From the NCBI GenBank assembly GCA_947623455.1, contig OX392534.1, positions 14,146,001-14,210,000 of the forward strand: 64,000 nt of DNA, given 5' to 3'. Shown in pieces: positions 36,401 to 44,978 of this stretch. Positions within the stretch are counted from its first letter, which is position 1. The number at the start of each line of letters is the position of its first letter. The notes beneath the pieces are model-generated. The model was not told the origin of the DNA, did no database searches, and saw only the letters and a list, made by a program, of their open reading frames with translations. The position numbers were made by a program, and so were the translations under genes. The DNA comes from Mimachlamys varia. Its lineage: Eukaryota > Mollusca > Bivalvia > Pectinida > Pectinidae.

Positions 36401-39400
36401 TATGCTTTATGCCCTGGCACAGAAAGTTAGGTCACAATGAAAACATAATCACAGTCATCTCAAATGAAAACATAACAGGTAAAGCATATGACTATATGAC
36501 ATAAACACTAAGCAACTTTTAAGTTGAGTTAATTTCACCAGTTTTTGTGAAATGAATGTGCTACCTAAAGATTGCAGATTACTCACACTACAATATAGTT
36601 AATAAATTTTGCAAGAGTAAAATTTCTCAATTTTCAGTCTTAGCCTTATTTGCATTGGGTTTAGTTTTGTGTATTACAAAATAATTGTAAAACCTTGATT
36701 ATGTGGCCTTCATTTACAAATTTTCAGGAGGTGTTTAATTTTGCAAATACTGATGCAATCGTGAAATAAAATCTTCGTCAATATATTAGCAACTATACAG
36801 TATTAATTGAAAGTTTGTGTTAATTTCACCTCTGTTCTACCAAGTCTGTTCTTAGCCAGAAGGTTGCACATCAAAAATTAGGTTGCATACCAGAAAGTTT
36901 GCTATAATTTCAGCGGTGTGCTACCTGAAGAATGTACAAATTTAGTACATTGGTTACTTTGCAATTCATTTTCTTAATGCACACCTAACTATCGTAAGCC
37001 TACAGCGCGGGTAATTTTCACTGGCTTCTTAATCCAGTTGCACGTCAGTCAGTTTTTATTTTTTCCTTTGTGTTTAATCTGAAATGGTACAACCCCAGGG
37101 AAGTTATAGTAAAAAAGTAGAAAGATGAATGGCAAATCATCTTTATTCAATATGACCTTGACATTAATATTGGACAATCAGTTGAAAATTGTTATCAATA
37201 ATTGGTTTGTAATCGGAAAAAGCAAACCGATCGATGATTGATTGCATAATCTTGACAAATGGCTCATGATTTTAAAGGACTGAATTAATAACACCCAAAA
37301 AGGTGAGAATACGTATACTACCATAACATCATTATATATATACATTCTTTGTTTACCTGGATCAAGGAAGGACATGATTTTACTGGCGATATCAGCAGGC
37401 AGCCACGTGATGATGTCCTGACAATTTGGAGGACAGCCTCGATGAAGATTTGGACCCATTTTTACAGACAGCAGGTGTAGCTGGGGTAGGTCACAGTCCC
37501 TCTATAACACACAACACAAGGCTTGGTAAATTATAAATCACAAGGTCTGGGATCAGAGTTAAGGAACACATTGTCAGGGAAAACTTTTTTAGAAAATGTG
37601 TAGTGGTGGTAATGGCTAGGACACAGTTGCTTGGGTTTTTGTTAGTAAATACTATATAAGGAGCCCCCCATTACAGAATGTAATGGATTATTTTCTATAA
37701 TGGGCGACTCCTTAAGGCCTGTATGTTTTTGTTATTTACTGGCAGAAACTAAAGCAACTGTGACTGGGGGAAATATACTAACAAGTAAAAGTACATGCAT
37801 ATTTATATCTACACATTTCAGCCTTAATCTCTGATCATATTACATACGGATTATAATGATTAATCTACATTTGTATATAGCCATACCCTTCATAAGTACA
37901 AATAGGTATAATAAAACAAAAACAAAAACGATATTCTGCTATACTCTCAAATTTCTTGCCTTTCATATACATTTGTTGTACATGTACATTTAAGAATCAT
38001 GCATAATAATTTGGATCCTTTCAGTGACCTTGCCCTTGGGATTGCCATGATATCTACTGTCTACACGACGACCAATGTGTCCATCGATCATGACGATGCA
38101 AAAAAAAACAAAATATGACAGTAGAAAGTGACGACTTACGAAATTCAATATTTCACTAATTTCATTTGAAGTTTGTCTGGGCCTTAATCATTAAAGTATA
38201 ACTTTACAGACCCGACACATGGTCTTAAGTTTTAATACATTGTACAAAAGTTTAATTAAACAAGAATATTTTTTAGTTCCTATTCATCAAGAGTTTAATT
38301 CCATCTTAAGACCAATTTGACTTTGTTTCTTGTTAATACTGAAGGCTCATGATCAAGTGCCAGGAAGTTACCATATAGTTCTTATTGAATATCTGAGTGA
38401 CTGACTTAAAAGCATTATGGAAGTTGACATCTGTGATGCTCAAAGAACAAACTTAAGATAATTTTTTTATATGCATCATATATGAAGTGGTCAGTACAAA
38501 TTAGTATTGACTCAAGGTCATTTCAGTCGTGATACATGTGTATATATACATACATGTAGCACATCTTAATCGGGTCTGTCTTAATCATGAGAATTAAAGT
38601 TTAAACATGTATATAGTACTAACATAACATGTCAATAATACTAAATCTAAAACAGAAATCTAGTGCAGCATAAGTTTATATTAACATACATGTATGCGGT
38701 TTCAGATAGATAAAACCGGTAAATAAAGAATCATCATTAATATCAAATGCCAAGAAAATGTTAAAGCTTTACATAAGTATACCAATGAGTTTGTTCTTGA
38801 CCGGATACTCATGATCTGTCATCACTGTAAATACACAGTCAATACCAATCAAATCCTGATGGTTCACAGAGCAATATATACATTACCATGGTGTAGCCAA
38901 AGGCTGTTGAATACCTCCCACAACATATCATGTCACTTTGGTACAGTTCTACTGCCAGTTAGGGAATAATTGGAGAGCTAATTGGTCACCGTAACGGTTT
39001 TAACCAGTGTCAGCGTACGTGTGTCACTTGTATTTTGTACTGAAGGGAGTGTGTATGTGTGTGTATATAGTCCGGAGATCATGAGAGTAAGTTTCCTCAC
39101 TGGGACAGGAAGTACATGTATTATAATTAATACTGTACCATACATGCTCACATGCAATACTTCGGATCTGGTCTGAGGATATAGCTGGTCAACCATATAA
39201 ACTTGCATTAACATAACTGACCTATACATCTTTTGACACACATTTACTCCTGAAGTTGCATTTGAACATTACCAAACAAAAGATTAAAGGCAAGTCTAGA
39301 TATATATATAAGTTTATAAAATTAGGGGTGAATGAGTTAAGCTACAAAAGTTCATGAACTCATGACCAGTATCATATCTGATCTTGTATTTCATGACGGT

Positions 39401-42400
39401 GCAAAATGTAACAATATAAAAAGTTAATGTTAACAGCAGTTTACCTAGTAAATAGGTAACCAGCATGAAAAGACAAAAATTGAAATTTGTAGCCTTCTTA
39501 GAAACATATTTACTGTTTTAATTGGAGCACACAGGCAACTTTCATTAAGCTATATTAATTTACTGTATGTAAAGGAAGCTCACAGTTGTCAAGGTATGCA
39601 ACAATACAAACATTTAGCCCTGGTAAGTTGTTTGACTGGCCTGAGGCAAGTCTGCACAAAAATGTTAGAAAAGTATTGTTCAGAAACAGATTTTCTTAAT
39701 GGTTCAGTTGATCATGAATGGACAGGTGAAAATGATGCAGATGTAACTAAATTGTTCAATAATTCTAACTTCCTGCATGTCACACAACAATTGTGACACA
39801 GCTAGCTGCATGTCACACAGATATCACACAGAGATTGTGACCCAGGATGTCACACGAAGATTGTGACACAGATATCACACAGAGATTGTGACCCAGCATG
39901 TCACACGAAGATTGTGACCCAGATTTCACACAGAGATTGTGACCCAGGATGTCACACGAAGATTGTGACCCAGGATGTCACACGAAGATTGTGACACAGA
40001 TGTCACACAGAGATTGTGACACAGATGTCACACAGAGATTGTGACCCAGGATGTCACACGAAGATTGTGACCCAGCATGTCACACGAAGATTGTGACACA
40101 GATGTCACACAGAGAATGTGACCCAGCATGTCACACAGAGATTGTGACCCAGCATGTCACACAGAGATTGTGACCCAGCATGTCACACAGAGAATGTGAC
40201 CCAGCATGTCACACAGAGATTGTGATACAGCTGCAGGTCATGAAATTTAAAACAGTCGTGATTATTGTAATGATATTAAGATCATTTACTGTTCAGAAGA
40301 ATGCCAGATAGAGGTCACCGTGTGACCTAGTCATAATTTATAAACACAAACCTTCAGATATATATATACATTAATGTAGAACTTATAGGACATGTATACA
40401 GATCTAGATAGACAGAAGCTTTTGTTAGATAATGTAATTAAATTAAAAATAAATCAATTAACTCACCAGCATCCCTTTTAAAATCATGTTCTTCTGAGAG
40501 TCACTGCAGTCGTTGAACCATCGGAGTATAGTCTGTAGATTAGGGAAAATGTAGTCAAATTATAGATAATTAGATAGAATGGGAACTCAAATGACTAATA
40601 CTCATTTATCATTTGCAGATCATTAATTGCATGCATAATTACAGATGATATATATATTTTTTTAAATATCTTGGCTGGAACAATCAAAACCAAAGGATAC
40701 CGGAACTTTACTACATTTGCCTTTGCTGTAACCATTGTTGTCCATATAAGAATGGGATATATATACACTTCAAAAATACATGTTATTATACCAAACCATA
40801 TAAGAACATTGGGTCTAAATGTTGCTCATTAGGAATAGCTAGGAAATATTGATTTACACAGTAAAATGAAAATATTTAAATCCAGTTGTACAGAAAAAAA
40901 ATGAAATGTTTATAATTATAATCAGGCAGCAGAAACTGTCGGCTGAGATGATATTTGAAAATTATTTTGACTGAGTTGACATCCACACAAAAACGATTTG
41001 AGTTGATTGATTAAGACATGTAAGATCTCTGTCTCAGAGCACTGTCATGATCATTTTCCCTAAACAACAGAAATTAAATTGCAATTGGCCTCCCTTGACT
41101 TTCATTTCGATAAAACTGAAGCACATTTGGGCTTGTGCATATAAACATTCTGCTCGATCGGTTACTGTGATGCGTACAGTATCAAACATAAATGCCAGTG
41201 ACTTTTTTCTTCTATCAGCTAATTATCTCCCCTTGCTAGTTTGGTTTTCAGCTCACCTTTCCAAAGAAAAGCACAATTTTAGCTAATTATATTTTGTTGA
41301 TTTCATCGCTATGATTTTTCATAATAGTCCTGCAAAGCAGAGGTATGTTTTATTAAGTCTCATTTATATTTCATTCATTTTTTTAATCAAAATACCAAAA
41401 CTTTAAGACGAGCCGAGTCAAAACCAGATACTAAATGTTAAAGAACTCAAAATTTGCTTTGGTGAGTTGAAAACCAGACAAGCAAAAAGGGGAGATAATT
41501 AGCGATTAGAAGAATGTACATGTAGCTGTTGAATTTTTCACAAATATTTGATGCTATTTTGAGGAAGCTGGTAATAGTAGGCAGTCTTTTGGAATAAATG
41601 TGCCACTTTTTGCATGTACATAATTATGTATTAATGAAATTTTGGTCAAAGCATGCAATTGCGTAAGTATACATGTATATGCATACATTATATTAATTCA
41701 TGACATGAGATACAGTCAAACCTCGGTATCCTGAAGTTGGTGGGACCGTGGGAAAACTTCGTGTTATGTATAGTATTTGAGTTAGGTGAGACCAAATGTT
41801 GTTTAGCATGAAGTTTGGCTGAAACTGACACAATGCAGCACTCTTCAAATTAAACGGGGATTTCAAGTTTTGTTAGTTTCAGATATAGAGGTTCAACTGT
41901 AGTGAAAACAATTATATTATACTTACTGCAATTTTCTCTTTAAAAACAGTAGGTTTGACTCCATCCTTGTTTCTACAACTGACTCGGGAGCTGCCATTGG
42001 GGATGGCTTCCTTCTTTTTCAGGGAGACGTTGAGGAGTGGGCTGAGAGTGAGGTCACACATTGGGAGGTGTGACCTCTGTACACTTTCACCGTCTGATTG
42101 AGAAAGAGGCTGGATGGTGGTCTTACTGGAAGAGTCATCTTCGCTGTCACTTGAATAGTCACTACGCCTATATTTGTATTGTTCCTTACGACTCTTGGAG
42201 AAATGACCCCAGGACGTTACCGGACAGGTAGACCTGAACTCCCAGCCTGGGTCTGCTGGGTCTTGGTCGTTTCTATGGAATACCATGTCTGCACTGTCTG
42301 GTGAAACATTCCCATCCATTTCGTCTCCATCATCAACATTACCACTATCAGCAGCACAAGTACAAGCATTTCGGTGATGCTGATGTGGTTCTTTCCATTC

Positions 42401-42685
42401 CGACTCACTAGAGCCAGAGCTCCCATTTCTCGAGTCCATAGAGCAAACGCCATGGTCTGTTGAGTAGTGGATAGAGCATGATGTCTTGGAATCTTTTTGA
42501 CATAAATATTTATCACTGGGAACAGATGATAACTGCCTAGCACATCCCCTCCTCTTGGTTCTGTCTTGGTGCCCATGACTACTGTTATTACAGGCAGAAG
42601 GGTCATCACCAAGGTCAGAAGCAGCATTGTCATGGTTACCATAGCCATTGCTTGCGTTTTCACTTTCATTTACAGTTACAGACAT
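27327..42685 (-). CDS. F-box/WD40 protein, complete, 13 exons, 688 residues
   Basis: Minus-strand exons in order: 42685-41927, 40532-40467, 37501-37357, 36047-35887, 34880-34790, 34327-34263, 32738-32613, 32089-32000, 31492-31404, 30899-30821, 29438-29245, 28642-28585 and 27470-27327. They sum to 2067 bases, 688 codons plus TGA, with every phase matching. Residues 1-253 are hydrophilic and probably disordered. About 254-300 resembles the dimerisation segment that precedes the F-box in Cdc4/beta-TrCP-type proteins. The F-box is about 305-350 (TWLPADIASKIMSFLDP, then HAAQVCKVWRHVAEEASFWR). Seven WD40 repeats fill about 402-687, giving one propeller. Such proteins bind SKP1 by the F-box and present substrates to an SCF ubiquitin ligase. 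The sequence is not clearly FBXW7, BTRC/FBXW11 or FBXW2, so no symbol is given. Two splice donors are embedded in tandem arrays. Confidence 0.92.
28585..28642 (-). CDS. F-box/WD40 gene exon 12: WD40 repeat 6
   Basis: CLQADSWRLVSAADDKTIK between TTACAG and GTAAGA. The usual SGS of the blade is SAA here. Confidence 0.9.
28845..29015. repeat. Short tandem repeat in an F-box gene intron
   Basis: Five units of about 33-36 bp built on CTAATCTCTGAATTATGAAG + ATTAACAATTCAA, later CAATCTCTGAATTATGAAGA + ATAACAAAGTA. Confidence 0.8.
29245..29438 (-). CDS. F-box/WD40 gene exon 11: WD40 repeats 4-6
   Basis: VWNYFGDCVRTLTGHQDAVT + CLQFDSTRIVSGSLDCNLKF + WDIHSGECMNTID, then EGHTGVVR. The donor is GTGAGA at 29244-29239; the alternative GTCACA just upstream would drop the EGHTG blade start and is rejected. 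Confidence 0.9.
29500..30780. other. Intron of the F-box gene, dispersed repeat near 30440-30585
   Basis: AT-rich. The dispersed repeat (ATGCCCCCGCCATGAAATGG, TAATGTAACCAGCT, ATGTCTCACAGACATTTTTT) is the same family as 2990-3140. No exon. Confidence 0.5.
30821..30899 (-). CDS. F-box/WD40 gene exon 10: WD40 repeat 4
   Basis: GHLAAVLCVHFSDTKIVSGS + CDKAIK; acceptor TTTCCAG, donor GTAAGT. Confidence 0.9.
31404..31492 (-). CDS. F-box/WD40 gene exon 9: WD40 repeat 3
   Basis: VDDDKVISGSYDTTLKVWDL + RTGHCRMTLR; donor GTGAGA. Confidence 0.9.
31858..31953. mobile_element. Short MITE-like inverted repeat in an intron
   Basis: CCCTTTCACCCCTA at the left is matched by CTAGGGGTGAAATGA at the right, about 95 bp in total. 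Ends resemble those of the element at 49338-49421. Confidence 0.4.
32000..32089 (-). CDS. F-box/WD40 gene exon 8: WD40 repeats 2-3
   Basis: 30 codons, VWDLSTQESWSSIACKVTMV + GHTDTVRCLQ, between GTTGTAG and GTAAGT. Confidence 0.9.
32613..32738 (-). CDS. F-box/WD40 gene exon 7: WD40 repeats 1-2
   Basis: Starts VWNIRTNAPWSVQTLVGHSG and continues VRCLHLEGKRLVSGSTDKSI + K. 42 codons, phase 0 at both ends. Confidence 0.9.
33020..34262 (-). repeat. 51-bp array made from exon 6 end plus splice donor, about 24 units
   Basis: On the minus strand each unit reads ATAGTCAGTGGGTCCTCAGA + TAAGACAATCAAG, which is the end of exon 6, followed by GTAAGAACCACCACT, the intron start. Unit length is 51 bp with some of 50. 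Two unit classes exist: those keeping AAG|GTAAG and those with AAGTTAAG, where the donor G is changed. A 661-bp higher-order period is visible. The long plus-strand frames (VVLTLIVLSEDPLTI) are artefacts. Confidence 0.9.
34263..34327 (-). CDS. F-box/WD40 gene exon 6: WD40 repeat 1
   Basis: ISCVQFDDTRIVSGSSDKTI + K, ending in phase 0 before GTAAGA. The final ~33 bases and the donor were amplified into the 51-bp array that fills the adjacent intron. Confidence 0.9.
34790..34880 (-). CDS. F-box/WD40 gene exon 5: linker to the propeller
   Basis: Encodes WKKVFAERFRLRNNWLSGRC + TVRTFEGHSQ. The W..NW..G and TFEGH patterns mark the entry into the first WD40 blade, as in Cdc4-family proteins. Confidence 0.9.
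35636..35905 (-). repeat. Tandem copies of exon 4 end plus splice donor, six donors in all
   Basis: The minus-strand motif GGAGGGAAGTATCATG|GTGAGT occurs at the true donor (35886) and five more times to about 35646. The three copies nearest the exon have a 36-37-bp spacing with CTAGATCCTAAATAA linkers; the outer ones have longer spacers with TGTACATAAACTTGTGG. A larger duplication of TACCCATTTAAGCCTCTCTC + CCGACATTCCCT lies at 35301-35390 and 35547-35640. Confidence 0.88.
35887..36047 (-). CDS. F-box/WD40 gene exon 4: F-box, second half
   Basis: Acceptor CTGCAG; encodes SLCHAAQVCKVWRHVAEEAS + FWRKFCCQPKW and ends MSAEGSIM before GTGAGT at 35886-35881. The donor and the last ~15 exon bases are repeated five more times in the intron. 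Confidence 0.9.
37357..37501 (-). CDS. F-box/WD40 gene exon 3: F-box, first half
   Basis: Encodes RDCDLPQLHLLSVKMGPNLH and later TWLPADIASKIMSFLDP, then one base of a split codon before GTAAAC. LP..I..KIMSFLDP is the canonical start of an F-box. Confidence 0.9.
37621..37760. mobile_element. Foldback/MITE-like sequence in an intron
   Basis: CACAGTTGCTT...GTTTTTGTTAGTAAAT and GGAGCC..CCATTA are mirrored by TAATGGGCGACTCC and AAGCAACTGTG. No convincing target duplication. Confidence 0.45.
37762..39775. other. Intron of the F-box gene, no exon recognised
   Basis: AT-rich intron. Solo end AGGGGTGAATGAGTTAAG at 39327-39344 is shared with the MITE at 49338. GTGTATGTGTGTG run near 39051. No gene. 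Confidence 0.4.
39776..40227. repeat. 26-bp minisatellite with internal dyad symmetry, ~16 copies
   Basis: Unit GATTGTGACCCAGCATGTCA + CACAGA (variants GGATGTCACACGAA). TGTGAC and GTCACA are reverse complements, so units can pair within and between copies. Lies in intron 2 of the F-box gene. Confidence 0.9.
40467..40532 (-). CDS. F-box/WD40 gene exon 2: pre-F-box dimerisation-like segment
   Basis: 22 codons, ILRWFNDCSDSQKNMILKGM, between CTACAG and GTGAGT. The WF..CSDSQK..IL pattern fits the short helix that precedes F-boxes in dimerising Cdc4-type proteins (inference). Confidence 0.85.
40533..41710. other. First coding intron of the F-box gene, no element recognised
   Basis: AT-rich. AGCTAATTATCTCCCCTTGCT near 41218 and its reverse complement-like AAAAGGGGAGATAATTAGCG near 41486 form a ~290-bp inverted pair, perhaps a MITE. 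Confidence 0.4.
41713..41899. mobile_element. pogo/Tigger-like MITE, 187 bp
   Basis: Ends CAGTCAAACCTCGGTATCCT and, in reverse complement, CAGTTGAACCTCTATATCTG, flanked by TA on both sides (41711-41712, 41900-41901). TA duplication and CAGT(C/T)(A/G)AAC termini fit the pogo/Tigger branch of Tc1/mariner. It sits about 20 bases inside the intron from the exon 1 donor. Confidence 0.75.
41927..42685 (-). CDS. F-box/WD40 gene exon 1: start codon and disordered N-terminus
   Basis: 253 codons from ATG (MSVTVNESENASNG) to the donor GTAAGT at 41926-41921. Rich in Ser, Asp, Asn and His, with DYSSDSEDDSSSKT near the end. No domain recognised. A transcribed non-coding first exon may lie upstream. Confidence 0.85.
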
Positions 42686-44880
42686 AATGAAAATGAACTA
42701 ACAACTCACAAAATCATTGAAAAAATAACAACCTTTGTTTTTGTATAGCATAAAACGCCATTACACCGAATGTCAAAATGGACATTATAAATATATAATT
42801 TATAGAAACATGCACCATATAAGGTAAATTCACAACCAAAGAAACTGATATGATTCAAAATATTACTACATCTTATTTCTAAAAGAAATTGCAAACAAAT
42901 GCAAATTTCTGTAATTTGTGGTTAAAATCTCTGTTTCACATTTTGCTAACAGTCATCTATGAAGTCTGTAAATGCACATAACTGTTGGATTTTTAATGTC
43001 TGATGCCCATTGCAAGCTGTCTTCCATTATCAGCTGTAAACAAATAGCCAAGGACGTCCTGCACTGTTTCCTGCATCATTACCTAATGAAGAGAAATCAG
43101 AACTTTTAATATTTATAGATCAATTTTTTTTAAATGTACATGTACAAGTGTATATATGTGACTATAATCTAGAGGATCTAATACAAGTGCATATTTTTAG
43201 CATACATTACTGTATGTTTAAATACATATTATAGACAATACATGTATATCCAATCCTATTTGGTTATACATATAATCTTAAAGCTGAATAAAAGTTTTAT
43301 TTTTTTGCACTTAATGTACAGAATATTTTGATCAATCACTAAATGTTATCAAACCAAAAACAGCCAAAAAGGAAATCTCATATTTGCCATTTTTGATGAG
43401 ATATATAGTGACTATTGGTGTTCCGATTAATTGACTTGGTCAACTGACTAATTAATCGACTACAATCTTTCATAATCGATCATCAGAACGATAAAAAAAA
43501 TGAAAACCATGTTTTCCTACGTATCTTTAGTAGAAAATCTCTGATCTTGTCCTGTCAATTATACAAATTCTAATTGGTCATGCAAGGTTGTGCATGGTTA
43601 AACGAGACAAGTCATCACCATTGCATCATGTATTTAATAAAACATACTAATGCATATAAGGGACAAGTAATTGTGAACAGTGATGATTAGTGGGAGTTGA
43701 TCTCAGGGACCCATATTTTAAAATACACTTAACATGACACAGTTATTTCCAAGTTGTACAAAAAAGGGTACATGTACAATAAGAATTTAGCAATGTACAA
43801 TGTAAACCACTCGCTAATAAAACAGAACAGACGGATGACACATTTTATTTATGTATGATATATATATATTGTAAAGTTATCAATGTAAAAATATATTTAA
43901 AGACATATATCTTTCCTGTGATCGATTATTAATTGATCATCGATCGGTTCAGATGATCTGATGATTGATCATGAAATTGCAACCGTTTCCCATCACTAAT
44001 AATGACAAAGTCTCCCAATGCAATTGCAAGTTGGGTTCAGAAGGATACGAAATATATATACTATATATATATGCATATTATATATAAAGTACATTATTTT
44101 TCAAAGTTAGATCCGATCCTTTAGCTGATGATATACTGTATATAGTTCACAAGATATATCTATATAACTTGTTTGAACCATTTAATATTAAAGCCAATTA
44201 TTTGAAGACTGTGAATGTACAGCATGTACGTATTTCTAAATATGAATTTACTGTCTCTGAAACATCATCTTGATAAGTATATATATATGCCCATGACCAC
44301 GACATCACAGTTCTTTATTATCTACTGCACCAAATTACAATACCATTCGTGCATTAGTCAGCGTTGGTATATAGGGTCCGATTATAATTATAGGACTAGT
44401 ACATTTAAAATGTTAGTATAGACCTAGATCTATAGAACTACTGTAGGTTAACTTGAGAAAATTAAACACGTTTGATCGCGAGCTGGCGCTGTCTCTTTCT
44501 ATATGACAGTACTAAGTGTTGTCACACACCTTGGTCATAACGTCGGTACCGGTCGGATGCACATTCAGGACAACCAAGTATCATATTATCAGTTTACATG
44601 ATCATGTTCATGATGAGTGATGTCAGAACTATTTCAAAATTGTCATTTTAGAACAATTGAAAGTCGCCTATTTCGGGAAGGGTTAGCGTGATATTAATAT
44701 GCCAAAATTTTATATATAGTAACAAATTACACACCCTTCAAAATTAATTATACTTATACCTTGGTCGTTTTCGTGTTGATATCATGATGCTTCTCAAAAT
44801 ATGAAACGTATGTTTTCTTCTGGAGCGAATTATGTTGGAACTCTCTAACGTGACCCCGGTGTGAAGGTAAGAAAGCGGCA
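42686..44880. other. Head-to-head intergenic region of the F-box gene and LAMTOR5
   Basis: AT-rich. It should hold the F-box gene 5' UTR and promoter; a possible non-coding exon end on the minus strand is ACGTTATGACCAAG|GTGTGT at about 44532. Between 43415 and 44000 are ATCGATTAAT-type words and terminal TAGTGA words, possibly an old hAT-like element. No coding exon seen. Confidence 0.4.
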
Positions 44881-44885
44881 AATAT

Positions 44886-44943
44886 TTACTTCCGGTATAT
44901 TTTTTCCGCACAGCCGCCGCAAACGTTAGCTGAAAAAGGGAAA
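44886..44943 (+). promoter_or_regulatory. Probable LAMTOR5 promoter/5' UTR with an ETS-type site
   Basis: ACTTCCGGT (44888-44896) matches the ETS/GABP core common in housekeeping promoters. It is followed by CCGCACAGCCGCCGC and the LAMTOR5 ATG at 44944, preceded by AAAA. No TATA box is obvious. Confidence 0.35.
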
Positions 44944-44978
44944 ATGGAAAAGACTCTGGAAAAATCGATGGATGAAAC
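44944..44978 (+). CDS. LAMTOR5: LAMTOR5 exon 1
   Basis: ATG plus 32 bases, MEKTLEKSMDE and two bases of Thr, then donor GTATGA. Reading on past this point gives DS and then intron, so this donor is preferred for phase and homology. Confidence 0.8.
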
